From: Sipunculus nudus | Taxonomy: Eukaryota; Annelida; Sipuncula; Golfingiida; Sipunculidae | DNA: 64,000 nucleotides | NCBI GenBank assembly: GCA_026874595.1 | Contig: CM049311.1 | Span: forward strand, 73,226,953-73,290,952 | Direction of reading: 5' to 3' | Shown: piece after piece, positions 1 to 12,300 of the stretch | Layout: each line of letters begins with the position of its first letter | Position numbering within the stretch: the stretch's first letter is position 1 | Notes under the pieces: model-generated | What the model saw: only the letters and a program-made list of their open reading frames with translations | The model's database searches: none | Told to the model about the DNA's origin: nothing | Made by a program: the position numbers and the translations under genes

Positions 1-571
1 TGTATCTAGGTCAAGCTGAACTAGGCCGGCAGGTGACGAGCGGTCTTTCACTTAATCGCCAATACGAAGCTCTGTCGGCAGCACGGCTGAGTTCTCATGA
101 GCTGGGTCCTTGCCTCATGTAGAAGCTTGCTTCTATGCTGTTTCTGGCGTTTCAATGTTCCTACTCCCGTGCGTGCGTGCTGCCACCTCAAGCTTCAAGA
201 CCCAACTGAACCAACATTCAGCGTCTCTTCTTGAAGTCTGACGTCACAATCGCCTGTTCACTGTGTACGGCAATCCGGTTCTCTGATTGGCTTATTTCTC
301 AAGTGTCCCATATAAGGATATATGTGACCTAGTTTGACTGTTAGCGTCACCATGGCGACCCACATACCAATGTAATAATACACACGATGCGTGACATGGA
401 TAAATCAGCTGATAGCCGATGGGATTTCATACAAGAATACACAATATATATATACAATCAAGACCTGTCAACGCTTTAGGATGATGCTTCACGTCAATAT
501 CAATAGAGAACAGACTTCGTTAAACTATGATACAAAACACCGTACATATTGTCATCTATTGTCTGGTGACA
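1..571 (-). repeat. Partial LTR cut by the window edge
   Basis: Positions 1-571 match 4410-4980 with four or five substitutions. This is the 3' LTR of the left unit in coding orientation. The rest of it lies to the left of the window. Confidence 0.85.
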
Positions 572-590
572 TCACCCCCTCCTTTTAAAG
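572..590 (-). promoter_or_regulatory. Polypurine tract, left unit
   Basis: On the minus strand this reads CTTTAAAAGGAGGGGGTGA and abuts the TG start of the LTR. That is the expected position of the plus-strand primer of reverse transcription. The same tract is at 4981-4999 in the right unit. Confidence 0.75.
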
Positions 591-780
591 AAAATACACG
601 GTATTTTCTCGATACATCGTATCGTTCTATCTCACAGGGTCCAGCTAAACATATTTACATATAGCAATACATAAAAGTCATGTAACAAGTTGTCATTAGT
701 ACATGCCCACGGTCTATGACACAGGGCAAAATCCTGTACATGTTTAGACTTACCTGGCTAGACATTAAGCTCATTACATC

Positions 781-1626
781 CTAACACTCAGGCAGTCTGC
801 TAAGAAAATCAGGTCCATGGTTTAGTTTACCTGACACTGCTTCAATATCAAATCTAAACTCTTGTAGAACCAGTGCCGATCTCATTACTCTCTTATTAGC
901 ACATTTTGATTTGCTAATACACTTTAATGGTTTGTGGTCGGTCTGAATGGTGAACGGTCTACAAGCCAGGTACATCTCAAATTTCTGTACAGTCCATACA
1001 ATTGCTAATGACTCTTTCTCAATGGTGGAGTAATTTCTCTCCCTGGGCAATAGTTTACGACTGGCATAAGCTACTGGGTGCATGATCCCCTCGTGTCTTT
1101 GCATCAGGATACAGCCAATACCCACATCAGATGCATCACATTTCAAATAAAATCGTTTACTGAAATCAGGTAGCTTCAGTATGGGAGGGTCTGACAGTTT
1201 AGCCTTTAGAGAACAGTACGCGTTCTCGTGTACGGGTTTCCAGTCTAGTTTGTTAGGTTGACCTTTACGCGTTAGATCAGTCAAGGGCACCACTATTTCC
1301 GCATAGTTTGGCACGAATTTTCGATAGTACCCTGTAAGACCTAGGAATGCTCGCAAAGCCTTCTTTGTCTTAGGTCTATCAGTGCTCTGTATTCTCTTGA
1401 GCAAAACTTGATTAGTGGCCAAGTTGCCCGTGCCTACAAGGTGTCCCAAAAACTCTAGGCTCTGGTAGCCTATGAAGGTTTTAGCTGGTTTAGCTGCTAA
1501 GTTTGCACATTCTAGTCTAACTAGCACTTCTCTAAGAGTTCTTAAGTGCTCGTCCCAAGTCTCTGCGTGTATTAACACGTCATCTACATACATCCCCATA
1601 TTGCCTAAGCAGACTGAGTATTTCAC
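781..1626 (-). pseudogene. Reverse transcriptase (C-terminal part) and RNase H, left retrotransposon unit
   Basis: The open frame starts just before the RT catalytic motif YVDD. It continues through the RT thumb/connection (FLGLTGYYRKFVPNYAEI) into RNase H, where the acidic residues lie in CDAS, the EKES region, TDHKPL and GPDFLSR. The fingers and most of the palm of RT are missing. The residues that normally open the RT region (RREILSLLRQYGDV) end the upstream integrase frame and run almost directly into YVDD in another frame. The gap fits an internal deletion sharing the short stretch ATGT at its ends. No plausible ATG begins the frame, only a GTG. A polymerase lacking its fingers cannot work, so this copy is a pseudogene. 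Confidence 0.85.
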
Positions 1627-1812
1627 GGCGCTGACACTTGCCTAGGTCAGCATTTACCTGAACATCTCGCTCAGTCTGGCGGCGCGCATACGACGGTAAC
1701 GACATGTGGGCATCCTCATCAATCCCTTCTGGGTTTAACTCTCCGAACACAGGAGGCTCTGTTTCCCCGTCTACACCGTCAGGATCATGTATAGAATCAG
1801 GTGCGCCCTTGG

Positions 1813-2787
1813 CTACCGCTGCCAGAATATGCTGGGGCTCTTTCTAGCATGGTACCGTTTCAGCATATTCACGTGGAAGGTTTTAACCTTATCGCCAATC
1901 TTAATCCGATAGTCTAAGTCCCCAACCCTGTTTACAATAGTATAGGGGCCTTTCCACTGTACCATTAATTTGTTCCGCTCCGTCGGGAGTAACAACAAAA
2001 CTTCGTCTCCGGCCTCAAACCTGCACGTGCATTTACCTCTATCATATAACAGTTTGTGTCTGTTCGCTGATTTGTTCAACGCCTCTCTAGCTAACGCGCA
2101 TGTGTCGCTTAGTTTGTCTTGTAGGTCCAGGACGTATTGGTACGTGGTTTTAGTCTCGACGCTAGTATCTCGCTTGGTCCACAGATCCCTTAGAATCCGC
2201 ATCGGTCCTCTAACGATCCTACCATAGAGCAACTCAAGGGGTGAGAACCCTGTGCTCTCATGTGGCGCTTCTCGGTACGCAAAAAGCACGGCGCTGAGGT
2301 ACCGATCCCAATCTCGCGGTCTTTCCTCGCACATCCGTTTCAACATTAACTTTAACGTTCCATTGAATCTCTCCACCATTCCGTTGCACATAGGATGGTA
2401 AGGAGTAGTGGTGAGCTGTCTTACAGACAAAACACGGCTAACTTCTCGCATGAGGTCTGACGTAAATTGTGTTCCCATGTCAGTAAGCACCTCTGACGGC
2501 ACTCCTAACCGCGCATAAATATCAACTAGCGCATCAGCCACAGAGACTGTATCTATGTTCTTTAAAGCAACAGCCTCCGGATATCTAGTGGCATAATCCA
2601 TAACGGTCAGAATATACCTGTGACCTCTCTCAGACGCTGGATGGATCGGCCCAACCAGATCCATCGAAATTCTACGCCAGGGCTCATCAATTAATGGCAT
2701 CTGGCCTAACGTAGCTCCAGGCACCTTGCCTTTCGGTATGGTTTTCTGGCAAATGGGACAGCGACTTGCAAAACTCAACAATGTCAT
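1813..2787 (-). pseudogene. Integrase core and GPY/F domain, left retrotransposon unit
   Basis: The frame opens inside the zinc-binding domain (CPICQKT). It carries an rve integrase core with the three catalytic acids in SMDLVGP, LTDMGTQF and MVERFNGT; the last two are separated by 35 residues, the classic D,D35E spacing. A GPY/F-type module follows (MVQWKGPYTIVNRVGDLDYRI region). The frame ends early because one base near 1840 is missing relative to the right unit, which changes the frame after KRYHAR. The downstream linker to RT is therefore read out of frame here. In life integrase joins element cDNA to chromosomal DNA in the nucleus. Confidence 0.85.
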
Positions 2788-3106
2788 TATACATCCCTTT
2801 CCAGAAAAACTGAGTTCTCACGCGGTCGTGCGTTTTGTCTATGCCCTGATGACCCGCCATAACCGCTTCGTGGCCCATCCTCATTACGTCGTACCGTAAC
2901 GTCTGAGGTACCACCACTCAAGATCCATCTTGATCTCCCCGTTTATCACTCACAACCCGAACTAAATATCCGTCCTCAATTCTAAATGGACTATCATTTC
3001 TAGCCTCTCTAGCTAGCCTCCAATAAGGCGCTAAAGACCCATCCTCCTCCTGCGCCTTCAAAAATTCGGCCGGACTCACATCGGCAACTGGGCTTGCAAC
3101 ATTCAA
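2687..3106 (-). pseudogene. Integrase N-terminal region with zinc finger, left unit, two lesions
   Basis: 3106-2918 encodes the stretch that usually precedes the integrase zinc finger in Ty3/gypsy elements (SPAEFLKAQEEDGSLAPYW region). An in-frame TGA at 2918-2920 separates it from the HHCC zinc finger (histidines in MGHEAVMAGHQG; FWKGMYNDIVEFCKS) in the same frame. Around 2770-2780 a 1-nt shift moves the CPICQ half of the finger into the frame of the integrase core. Both lesions are also present in the right unit. Confidence 0.75.
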
Positions 3107-3836
3107 GCTACGCGTCGGTATCTGTTTCTCTCGTGCAGCGCAGTAGTAATTTCCGCTCTTAAAAATCCGTAAATACGTACTGTTAAAGCCAACCTAACGA
3201 ACCGGCGGTATCCGTACAATAACACTACGGTAGCTCTACGCATCAAAATCTACTTATACGGACGGACGGATGGAAAGTCGGACGAAGGGTCAGACGGATG
3301 GACGGATGGATATCAAGATATCAATAAACACCATGCACCCATGATTACCATGCCAATCGGGAGGGGTAAACTTACCTGTCAAGAGACCCTACCACGTGAC
3401 CAATCACAAACTAGTGTAGAAAAAATTATACCAGGGCGTATCTAACAACATCAAAAATTTTCACTCTAATCTGGGTTTATATCAACCCAATAATGATGTC
3501 CAGGTATCACTGAACTAGCATTACTCACAAAACATGCATGTGTTCTAGCCAAATCTACAAGGTATATGCCGATCTTGAAACAATGTTGTGCTTCAGGTAA
3601 TATTCTCACTGAATAAATATTAACTCCTAACAGTGGGGTAATTTCATTGTGCAAGTATACACTACAACATCAGTTTGGTGTCATTTCCAATTATTAATTC
3701 AGATCAACTCTAGTTTGAGTATATGAATGTCTGGTTTCAGTACTGTTTTCTCAGTTCAAAACTTCTGAAACTTACTGTAATTAGCCAGTTTTTTTTTTTT
3801 TAAGGCTAATTATATCCTGGCACGCTCGCCATACAA
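3107..3836. other. Non-coding leader of the retrotransposon internal region (gag/protease absent)
   Basis: About 700 bases between primer site and integrase contain no long open frame on either strand. The only notable structure is a short GGACGGAC/GGATGGAC-type simple repeat near 3258-3310 and a T12 run at 3789-3801. The counterpart in the right unit is 7517-8246. Autonomous Ty3/gypsy elements have gag and protease here. Confidence 0.6.
3814..3831 (-). promoter_or_regulatory. Candidate tRNA primer-binding site, left unit
   Basis: On the plus strand ATCCTGGCACGCTCGCCA looks like a tRNA 3' end: a T-stem strand, a 7-nt acceptor strand, discriminator G, then CCA. It sits five bases from the LTR terminus. 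The G discriminator would suit a serine tRNA, but the tRNA was not identified. The equivalent site in the right unit is 8224-8241. Confidence 0.45.
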
Positions 3837-4980
3837 TGTCACCCCTAACTTAACGTGAAAACTTTACAACGGATATATCCTATAAAACCATACGATGGGT
3901 TTACGCTCGCCACTTGATTTCACTCATCAAGAAATTAGATCCCGGTCATTACAGGTGACATTTCCAGGTTTTTTAAGGACGTGTATTAAAATACCAGACA
4001 ATCATACACCCAGATCAATAGTAACTATGAGACATCAGGTTAAATTCACAAATATAATTCAAGACAATACTTACAGAGACACAAATGTGAGTGTGTGCGT
4101 TGATGTGTCAATACGACAGTTCTTCACATTAAAATTACAGGATATTTACTGGGTCCATGGTTTGTATAAAAAACAATAATGTCCAGTTCCTTCAGAGATC
4201 TCTGGTAACTGTTTTGTGTAGAATCTAGCGTATGGTTAGCACCATATAGATCTAGTCTTTCTGAGTTTAGCGATCTTCAACTGATCTTGCTTGTCAGCGA
4301 CCCGGGTAGGTTTATGTTCACATGAATGCAATAGCGCTCTTTGTTTACGTAGAGCTTAGAGTCCTTGACCTTGCTCGTGTAGCAATGGTTTCTCGGCTTA
4401 CGGCGGTTATGTATCTAGGTCAAGCTGAACTAGGCCGGCAGGTGACGAGCGGTCTTTCACTTTATCGCCAATACGAAGCTCTGTCGGCAGCACGGCTGAG
4501 TTCTCATGAGCTGGGTCCTTGCCTCATGTAGAAGCTTGCTTCTATGCCGTTTCTTGCGTTTCAATGTTCCTACTCCCGTGCGTGCGTGCTGCCACCTCAA
4601 GCTTCAAGACCCAACTGAACCAACATTCAGCGTCCCTTCTTGAAGTCTGACGTCACAATCGCCTGTTCACTGTGTACGGCAATCCGGTTCTCTGATTGGC
4701 TTATTTCTCAAGTGTCCCATATAAGGATATATGTGACCTAGTTTGACTGTTAGCGTCACCATGGCGACCCACATACCAATGTAATAATACACACGATGCG
4801 TGACATGGATAAATCAGCTGATAGCCGATGGGATTTCATACAAGAATACACAATATATATATACAATCAAGACCTGTCAACGCTTTAGGATGACGCTTCA
4901 CGTCAATATCAATAGAGAACAGACTTCGTTAAACTATGATACAAAACACCGTACATATTGTCATCTATTGTCTGGTGACA
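3837..4980 (-). repeat. LTR, shared by the two retrotransposon units
   Basis: This 1,144-bp LTR begins TGTCACC and ends GGTGACA on the plus strand, giving a 7-bp terminal inverted repeat with the usual TG...CA ends. On the minus (coding) strand it is preceded by a polypurine tract and followed by a primer-site candidate. It serves as the 5' LTR of the left unit and the 3' LTR of the right unit. Short plus-strand open frames inside it are not coding. Confidence 0.85.
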
Positions 4981-5189
4981 TCACCCCCTCCTTTTAAAGA
5001 AAATACACGGTATTTTCTCGATACATTGTATCGTTCTATCTCACAGGGTCCAGCTAAACATATTTACATATAGCAATACATAAAAGTCATGTAACAAGTT
5101 GTCATTAGTACATGCCCACGGTCTATGACACAGGGCAAAATCCTGTACATGTTTAGACTTACCTGGCTAGACATTAAGCTCATTACATC

Positions 5190-6035
5190 CTAACACTCAG
5201 GCAGTCTGCTAAGAAAATCAGGTCCATGGTTTAGTTTACCTGACACTGCTTCAATATCAAATCTAAACTCTTGTAGAACCAGTGCCGATCTCATTACTCT
5301 CTTATTAGCACATTTTGATTTGCTAATACACTTTAATGGTTTGTGGTCGGTCTGAATGGTGAACGGTCTACAAGCCAGGTACATCTCAAATTTCTGTACA
5401 GTCCATACAATTGCTAATGACTCTTTCTCAATGGTGGAGTAATTTCTCTCCCTGGGCAATAGTTTACGACTGGCATAAGCTACTGGGTGCATGATCCCCT
5501 CGTGTCTTTGCATCAGGATACAGCCAATACCCACATCAGATGCATCACATTTCAAATAAAATCGTTTACTGAAATCAGGTAGCTTCAGTATGGGAGGGTC
5601 TGACAGTTTAGCCTTTAGAGAACAGTACGCGTTCTCGTGTACGGGTTTCCAGTCTAGTTTGTTAGGTTGACCTTTACGCGTTAGATCAGTCAAGGGCACC
5701 ACTATTTCCGCATAGTTTGGCACGAATTTTCGATAGTACCCTGTAAGACCTAGGAATGCTCGCAAAGCCTTCTTTGTCTTAGGTCTATCAGTGCTCTGTA
5801 TTCTCTTGAGCAAAACTTGATTAGTGGCCAAGTTGCCCGTGCCTACAAGGTGTCCCAAAAACTCTAGGCTCTGGTAGCCTATGAAGGTTTTAGCTGGTTT
5901 AGCTGCTAAGTTTGCACATTCTAGTCTAACTAGCACTTCTCTAAGAGTTCTTAAGTGCTCGTCCCAAGTCTCTGCGTGTATTAACACGTCATCTACATAC
6001 ATCCCCATATTGCCTAAGCAGACTGAGTATTTCAC
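5190..6035 (-). pseudogene. Reverse transcriptase (C-terminal part) and RNase H, right unit
   Basis: The 281-residue frame is identical to that of the left unit: YVDD, thumb, then RNase H with its acidic residues. It lacks the same N-terminal half of RT. The upstream integrase frame overlaps it by about 47 bases (5989-6035). Confidence 0.85.
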
Positions 6036-7197
6036 GGCGCTGACACTTGCCTAGGTCAGCATTTACCTGAACATCTCGCTCAGTCTGGCGGCGCGCATAC
6101 GACGGTAACGACATGTGGGCATCCTCATCAATCCCTTCTGGGTTTAACTCTCCGAACACAGGAGGCTCTGTTTCCCCGTCTACACCGTCAGGATCATGTA
6201 TAGAATCAGGTGCGCCCTTGGCTACCGCTGCCAGAATATGCTGGGGCTCGTTTCTAGCATGGTACCGTTTCAGCATATTCACGTGGAAGGTTTTAACCTT
6301 ATCGCCAATCTTAATCCGATAGTCTAAGTCCCCAACCCTGTTTACAATAGTATAGGGGCCTTTCCACTGTACCATTAATTTGTTCCGCTCCGTCGGGAGT
6401 AACAACAAAACTTCGTCTCCGGCCTCAAACCTGCACGTGCATTTACCTCTATCATATAACAGTTTGTGTCTGTTCGCTGATTTGTTCAACGCCTCTCTAG
6501 CTAACGCGCATGTGTCGCTTAGTTTGTCTTGTAGGTCCAGGACGTATTGGTACGTGGTTTTAGTCTCGACGCTAGTATCTCGCTTGGTCCACAGATCCCT
6601 TAGAATCCGCATCGGTCCTCTAACGATCCTACCATAGAGCAACTCAAGGGGTGAGAACCCTGTGCTCTCATGTGGCGCTTCTCGGTACGCAAAAAGCACG
6701 GCGCTGAGGTACCGATCCCAATCTCGCGGTCTTTCCTCGCACATCCGTTTCAACATTAACTTTAACGTTCCATTGAATCTCTCCACCATTCCGTTGCACA
6801 TAGGATGGTAAGGAGTAGTGGTGAGCTGTCTTACAGACAAAACACGGCTAACTTCTCGCATGAGGTCTGACGTAAATTGTGTTCCCATGTCAGTAAGCAC
6901 CTCTGACGGCACTCCTAACCGCGCATAAATATCAACTAGCGCATCAGCCACAGAGACTGTATCTATGTTCTTTAAAGCAACAGCCTCCGGATATCTAGTG
7001 GCATAATCCATAACGGTCAGAATATACCTGTGACCTCTCTCAGACGCTGGATGGATCGGCCCAACCAGATCCATCGAAATTCTACGCCAGGGCTCATCAA
7101 TTAATGGCATCTGGCCTAACGTAGCTCCAGGCACCTTGCCTTTCGGTATGGTTTTCTGGCAAATGGGACAGCGACTTGCAAAACTCAACAATGTCAT
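5989..7197 (-). pseudogene. Integrase core, GPY/F and linker running into the start of RT, right unit
   Basis: This 402-residue frame is the best-preserved integrase of the array: zinc-finger remnant CPICQKT, D,D35E core, GPY/F module, then a proline- and acid-rich linker, ending in RREILSLLRQYGDV. The last element is the conserved lead-in to reverse transcriptase in Ty3/gypsy pols. The frame therefore shows directly that integrase is followed by RT, the reverse of the usual gypsy order. It stops two codons later, at the RT deletion junction. It has the base near 6250 that is absent near 1840 in the left unit. Confidence 0.85.
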
Positions 7198-7516
7198 TAT
7201 ACATCCCTTTCCAGAAAAACTGAGTTCTCACGCGGTCGTGCGTTTTGTCTATGCCCTGATGACCCGCCATAACCGCTTCGTGGCCCATCCTCATTACGTC
7301 GTACCGTAACGTCTGAGGTACCACCACTCAAGATCCATCTTGATCTCCCCGTTTATCACTCACAACCCGAACTAAATATCCGTCCTCAATTCTAAATGGA
7401 CTATCATTTCTAGCCTCTCTAGCTAGCCTCCAATAAGGCGCTAAAGACCCATCCTCCTCCTGCGCCTTCAAAAATTCGGCCGGACTCACATCGGCAACTG
7501 GGCTTGCAACATTCAA
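7097..7516 (-). pseudogene. Integrase N-terminal region with zinc finger, right unit, two lesions
   Basis: The sequence and lesions match 2687-3106: an in-frame TGA at 7328-7330 and a frameshift in the zinc finger around 7180-7190. Nothing resembling gag or protease lies between this region and the primer site at 8224. Confidence 0.75.
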
Positions 7517-8246
7517 GCTACGCGTCGGTATCTGTTTCTCTCGTGCAGCGCAGTAGTAATATCCGCTCTTAAAAATCCGTAAATACGTACTGTTAAAGCC
7601 AACCTAACGAACCGGCGGTATCCGTACAATAACACTACAGTAGCTCTACGCATCAAAATCTACTTATACGGACGGACGGATGGAAAGTCGGACGAAGGGT
7701 CAGACGGATGGACGGATGGATATCAAGATATCAATAAACACCATGCACCCATGATTACCATGCCAATCGGGAGGGGTAAACTTACCTGTCAAGAGACCCT
7801 ACCACGTGACCAATCACAAACTAGTGTAGAAAAAATTATACCAGGGCGTATCTAACAACATCAAAAATTTTCACTCTAATCTGGGTTTATATCAACCCAA
7901 TAATGATGTCCAGGTATCACTGAACTAGCATTACTCACAAAACATGCATGTGTTCTAGCCAAATCTACAAGGTATATGCCGATCTTGAAACAATGTTGTG
8001 CTTCAGGTAATATTCTCACTGAATAAATATTAACTCCTAACAGTGGGGTAATTTCATTGTGCAAGTATACACTACAACATCAGTTTGGTGTCATTTCCAA
8101 TTATTAATTCAGATCAACTCTAGTTTGAGTATATGAATGTCTGGTTTCAGTACTGTTTTCTCAGTTCAAAACTTCTGAAACTTACTGTAATTAGCCAGTT
8201 TTTTTTTTTTTAAGGCTAATTATATCCTGGCACGCTCGCCATACAA

Positions 8247-9390
8247 TGTCACCCCTAACTTAACGTGAAAACTTTACAACGGATATATCCTATAAAACCA
8301 TACGATGGGTTTACGCTCGCCACTTGATTTCACTCATCAAGAAATTAGATCCCGGTCATTACAGGTGACATTTCCAGGTTTTTTAAGGACGTGTATTAAA
8401 ATACCAGACAATCATACACCCAGATCAATAGTAACTATGAGACATCAGGTTAAATTCACAAATATAATTCAAGACAATACTTACAGAGACACAAATGTGA
8501 GTGTGTGCGTTGATGTGTCAATACGACAGTTCTTCACATTAAAATTACAGGATATTTACTGGGTCCATGGTTTGTATAAAAAACAATAATGTCCAGTTCC
8601 TTCAGAGATCTCTGGTAACTGTTTTGTGTAGAATCTAGCGTATGGTTAGCACCATATAGATCTAGTCTTTCTGAGTTTAGCGATCTTCAACTGATCTTGC
8701 TTGTCAGCGACCCGGGTAGGTTTATGTTCACATGAATGCAATAGCGCTCTTTGTTTACGTAGAGCTTAGAGTCCTTGACCTTGCTCGTGTAGCAATGGTT
8801 TCTCGGCTTACGGCGGTTATGTATCTAGGTCAAGCTGAACTAGGCCGGCAGGTGACGAGCGGTCTTTCACTTTATCGCCAATACGAAGCTCTGTCGGCAG
8901 CACGGCTGAGTTCTCATGAGCTGGGTCCTTGCCTCATGTAGAAGCTTGCTTCTATGCCGTTTCTTGCGTTTCAATGTTCCTACTCCCGTGCGTGCGTGCT
9001 GCCACCTCAAGCTTCAAGACCCAACTGAACCAACATTCAGCGTCCCTTCTTGAAGTCTGACGTCACAATCGCCTGTTCACTGTGTACGGCAATCCGGTTC
9101 TCTGATTGGCTTATTTCTCAAGTGTCCCATATAAGGATATATGTGACCTAGTTTGACTGTTAGCGTCACCATGGCGACCCACATACCAATGTAATAATAC
9201 ACACGATGCGTTACACGGATAAATCAGCTGATAGCCGATGGGATTTCATACAAGAATACACAATATATATATACAATCAAGACCTGTCAACGCTTTAGGA
9301 TGACGCTTCACGTCAATATCAATAGAGAACAGACTTCGTTAAACTATGATACAAAACACCGTACATATTGTCACCTATTGTCTGGTGACA
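8247..9390 (-). repeat. Right-hand LTR of the array (5' LTR of the right unit)
   Basis: This is the same 1,144-bp LTR, nearly identical to 3837-4980. It has a few private changes, such as GTTACACGG near 9210 where the other copies read GTGACATGG. Similarity to the array stops abruptly after 9390, which fixes the outer boundary. Confidence 0.85.
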
Positions 9391-12300
9391 CTCTTATACA
9401 TTGTTCTTGTTTTAAGATTCGTTAAAAGACCCTTCTATTTATGAGTCGGCTTATTTTTATTAGTTCTAATGATTGAGTGATGATTAATTGATTTAATTTA
9501 ACATATTTTATTTATTTTATTAGTTTTTTAATGATTAATTATTCACATCTGCTTTACAAATATTCAACATCATGACCACTGAGACTTGTGAACAATTTTC
9601 AAATTTTGGTCCCTTGATACTAATGTATTCAATTGCTTTAGTGTAAGACTACTCAACTAAACTTTTAAAATGCTATGTTTTGAGTGTATAAGGTTTGTTT
9701 GTGTTAAAGAGCAGAAAACAGTATCCTGTATTTTACATAAACATTAAGGGGATATGATTGTCATCTTTATATACATCTTAATCTATATAAAGGCAGGTGG
9801 CTTCACTGACAAATGACCTTTCAGACAGGTTCCATATTTCATTGCATTTGCACAAAGGTACCAGAATGCTAGCCCATAGCATTCGTGCTCTCTCCTTGCG
9901 CTTCGGTTCCCTCCGCTGAGAGAGCCCTAGTATGAGGTGTTTGTAAACTGGAGATATGCCACAGGACAATAAAACAATAATCATCGAGCTAAAAATGTGT
10001 CATATATAAAAATACAAACATATTTGTATCATATGGTAACACAACATACCACTTTAAAATCGTCATGTCCATTAATCAGTTGAATCAGGTAGGTCTAGAT
10101 CTCAAGCAGTAAAAACAATCATGTCTGGAGGGGATTTCCTTGGGGAGTTCCCCAACATAAAATGTCATACCCGTTTTCAACCTCCAGTGCAGAGTCAAGA
10201 TATGTTGTGTATATCCTTAGCATTCATGATAAATTTCTGTACGGAGAATGATGCATCACACACGCCACCTGGTGATTATCCCAACTTTAGGAACAATTGT
10301 CAGGTCCAGGGAAGGTAAACTTTTAAAGTGAGTACTGTTTAGGCATCAATTTGAGCAGGGGTTACAATAGAATTTCTTGTTCAGGCGAATACATAATAAC
10401 ATTTTTTTGCCCCCAAACGCGTAAGCTTCCCTGTTACAAATACAATATTGAATTTTATATGATTTTTTGCCCAGTACAGGATTTACGTTCTCCAGTTTAC
10501 TTGAAGCTTCATATGCGGCGGGTATCCATGGAATGGATATACATACGCCGCATTATAACATGTAGCCCGATTGGGCCAAATAATATTGAGTCTGATTCAA
10601 TTGGGCTATATAACACGCAGTTACCAGAATGCTAAAGTAGGAACTTGTAGACCCTGCGTTTCCTTAAATACTAACTTAAGCTTTAAATACAGATTTAACA
10701 AAAGTATGAAAACAGACATTAGGAAGACGGATAGCCAGCTGACTAAACTCGAGGTCCTGAGTCCTCTAGAAGACATGCAGACCTGCCATTAAAAACAACA
10801 GAGGCACAACTGGGTCTACCATTGACGTACCACTACATGTCCTATGAAGCCTGGGGAAGGCTAGCCAGATTTAATCGGACTCAATAGACCCAGTCATATA
10901 GTTACATTTTGTTTCAACGGGCCCGGCTCTGTAGAGAGACGCGCTGGCACAGGGTAATAACCACCTTTTACTCTCTTTCCGTCCGTATCTTGTATCATTT
11001 CATAGAGGACCACGATGGAAACAAGTTTTTTAACTTTTTCGTGTCATCCTCGATTTTATTCAGTATTGTATCACAGGTTTTATCAAATTGTGTATTTTTT
11101 ATTTCCATACTACCATGCATATGTATATTTTTTATTTTTTGGTACCAGTTGATATTGTACTGAATTGGATCTAAATAAACTACTACTACCTGTTGACACT
11201 GGTTACAAGGGCACCGGGTGGTGTGTAGTCCGAGGCTTATATTGTAGAAACTCTCACTGAGTACAGTGTAGCTATCGGACTCAATATATCATAATATGGT
11301 AGGGCTCAATAATAATGAGGGAAGGCCGACGATTCGGGCAGTAAAATACCAGATTAGATCAAATGATAGCCAGCATGACTGCCTCAGACGGGTTAATCAA
11401 GTGTTGATGGGCAATACGGACCATAAGTTATCTCACAAACCTTACCTATAACTATGCATGTAAAAAATTATCGTGGGTGACACCGTGTTGCATGCTGACA
11501 ACTAATCAATGAATACATATGTGTAACAGGGAACCAGTCTATTCGACAATTGCGTAGAATATATGGACTGTTTCCCTGCTCTTTCATTTGTTAAAAAAGA
11601 TGAAAGAATACGTGGCTGTATTTATTTTCCCAGAAAAAAAAGCCATATTTATAAGTCCCCCTGAAATGTTGGTCTAGTTTAAAACTTCTTTTACCGGAGA
11701 ATGTGTTGTTTCTACAGCCAAGTATAAGGTTTAAAAAATCAGGGCTTGCGGTTGGGGGGGGGGGGGGGGGGCTTTTAAATTCGATCAATTTTCCTAGAAA
11801 AGCAATTGTACATTTTTCTCAGTCTACATGCCTGACGTGAAAACAACTGGGATTTCAATTCTTAATCGAGTGTGTTTGGCAATGAAGTTCAGTATTGTGT
11901 AATTATTAGAGGTAATTAAGGGAATTAAAGATAATGCAATTCATTTAAGTGAGTACTTTTGGAAATATACTCGTATTAAACTTATAGCCTTAATTATAGA
12001 GAGGTCTGCTTTTGAATCTAACAAATTATCTTAATGCTCAATGTGTTATTATATGACTGAATTTTATCAGTTTTCTATAAATTAATTGTTCATGGTAATA
12101 GTTTGATAATTACAATTTAAACTTCATGTAAGGATGAAAACTGTATATTCTTTGCTTCTCATGCAGTAGACCTATATTTATTTGTCCTTCATACCATGCA
12201 CGCCTATGGTTTTGAGTTTAATTAGAAACCCAGTTAAGAAGGTATCTGCATGATGTTTTATATATTATCAATTTGGCACACTTGATTCTGTAAATCCAAT

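Larger units (their letters stand above)
1..9390 (-). mobile_element. Tandem array of a Ty3/gypsy-type LTR retrotransposon with integrase before RT
   Basis: A unit of about 4,410 bp is repeated in direct orientation: LTR (partial, 1-571), internal (572-3836), LTR (3837-4980), internal (4981-8246), LTR (8247-9390). Neighbouring copies share one LTR. The coding strand is minus. LTR ends were set by the inverted termini TGTCACC/GGTGACA, by a purine-rich tract next to one end and by a tRNA-like primer site next to the other. The units differ by only a handful of substitutions and one 1-bp indel, so the array is young. No gag or protease coding is visible in the ~700 bases between primer site and integrase, and the pol frame is broken, so the copies look non-autonomous. 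The left end lies outside the window, so a target-site duplication cannot be checked; the base run after the right end is CTCTT. Confidence 0.9.

Noticed and set aside
391-588. 65-residue plus-strand frame in the LTR (also 4800-4997), and the 94-residue frame at 3895-4179 and 8305-8589
   Set aside because: They lie inside the LTRs, antisense to pol, without recognisable domains, and are conserved only because the LTR is duplicated.
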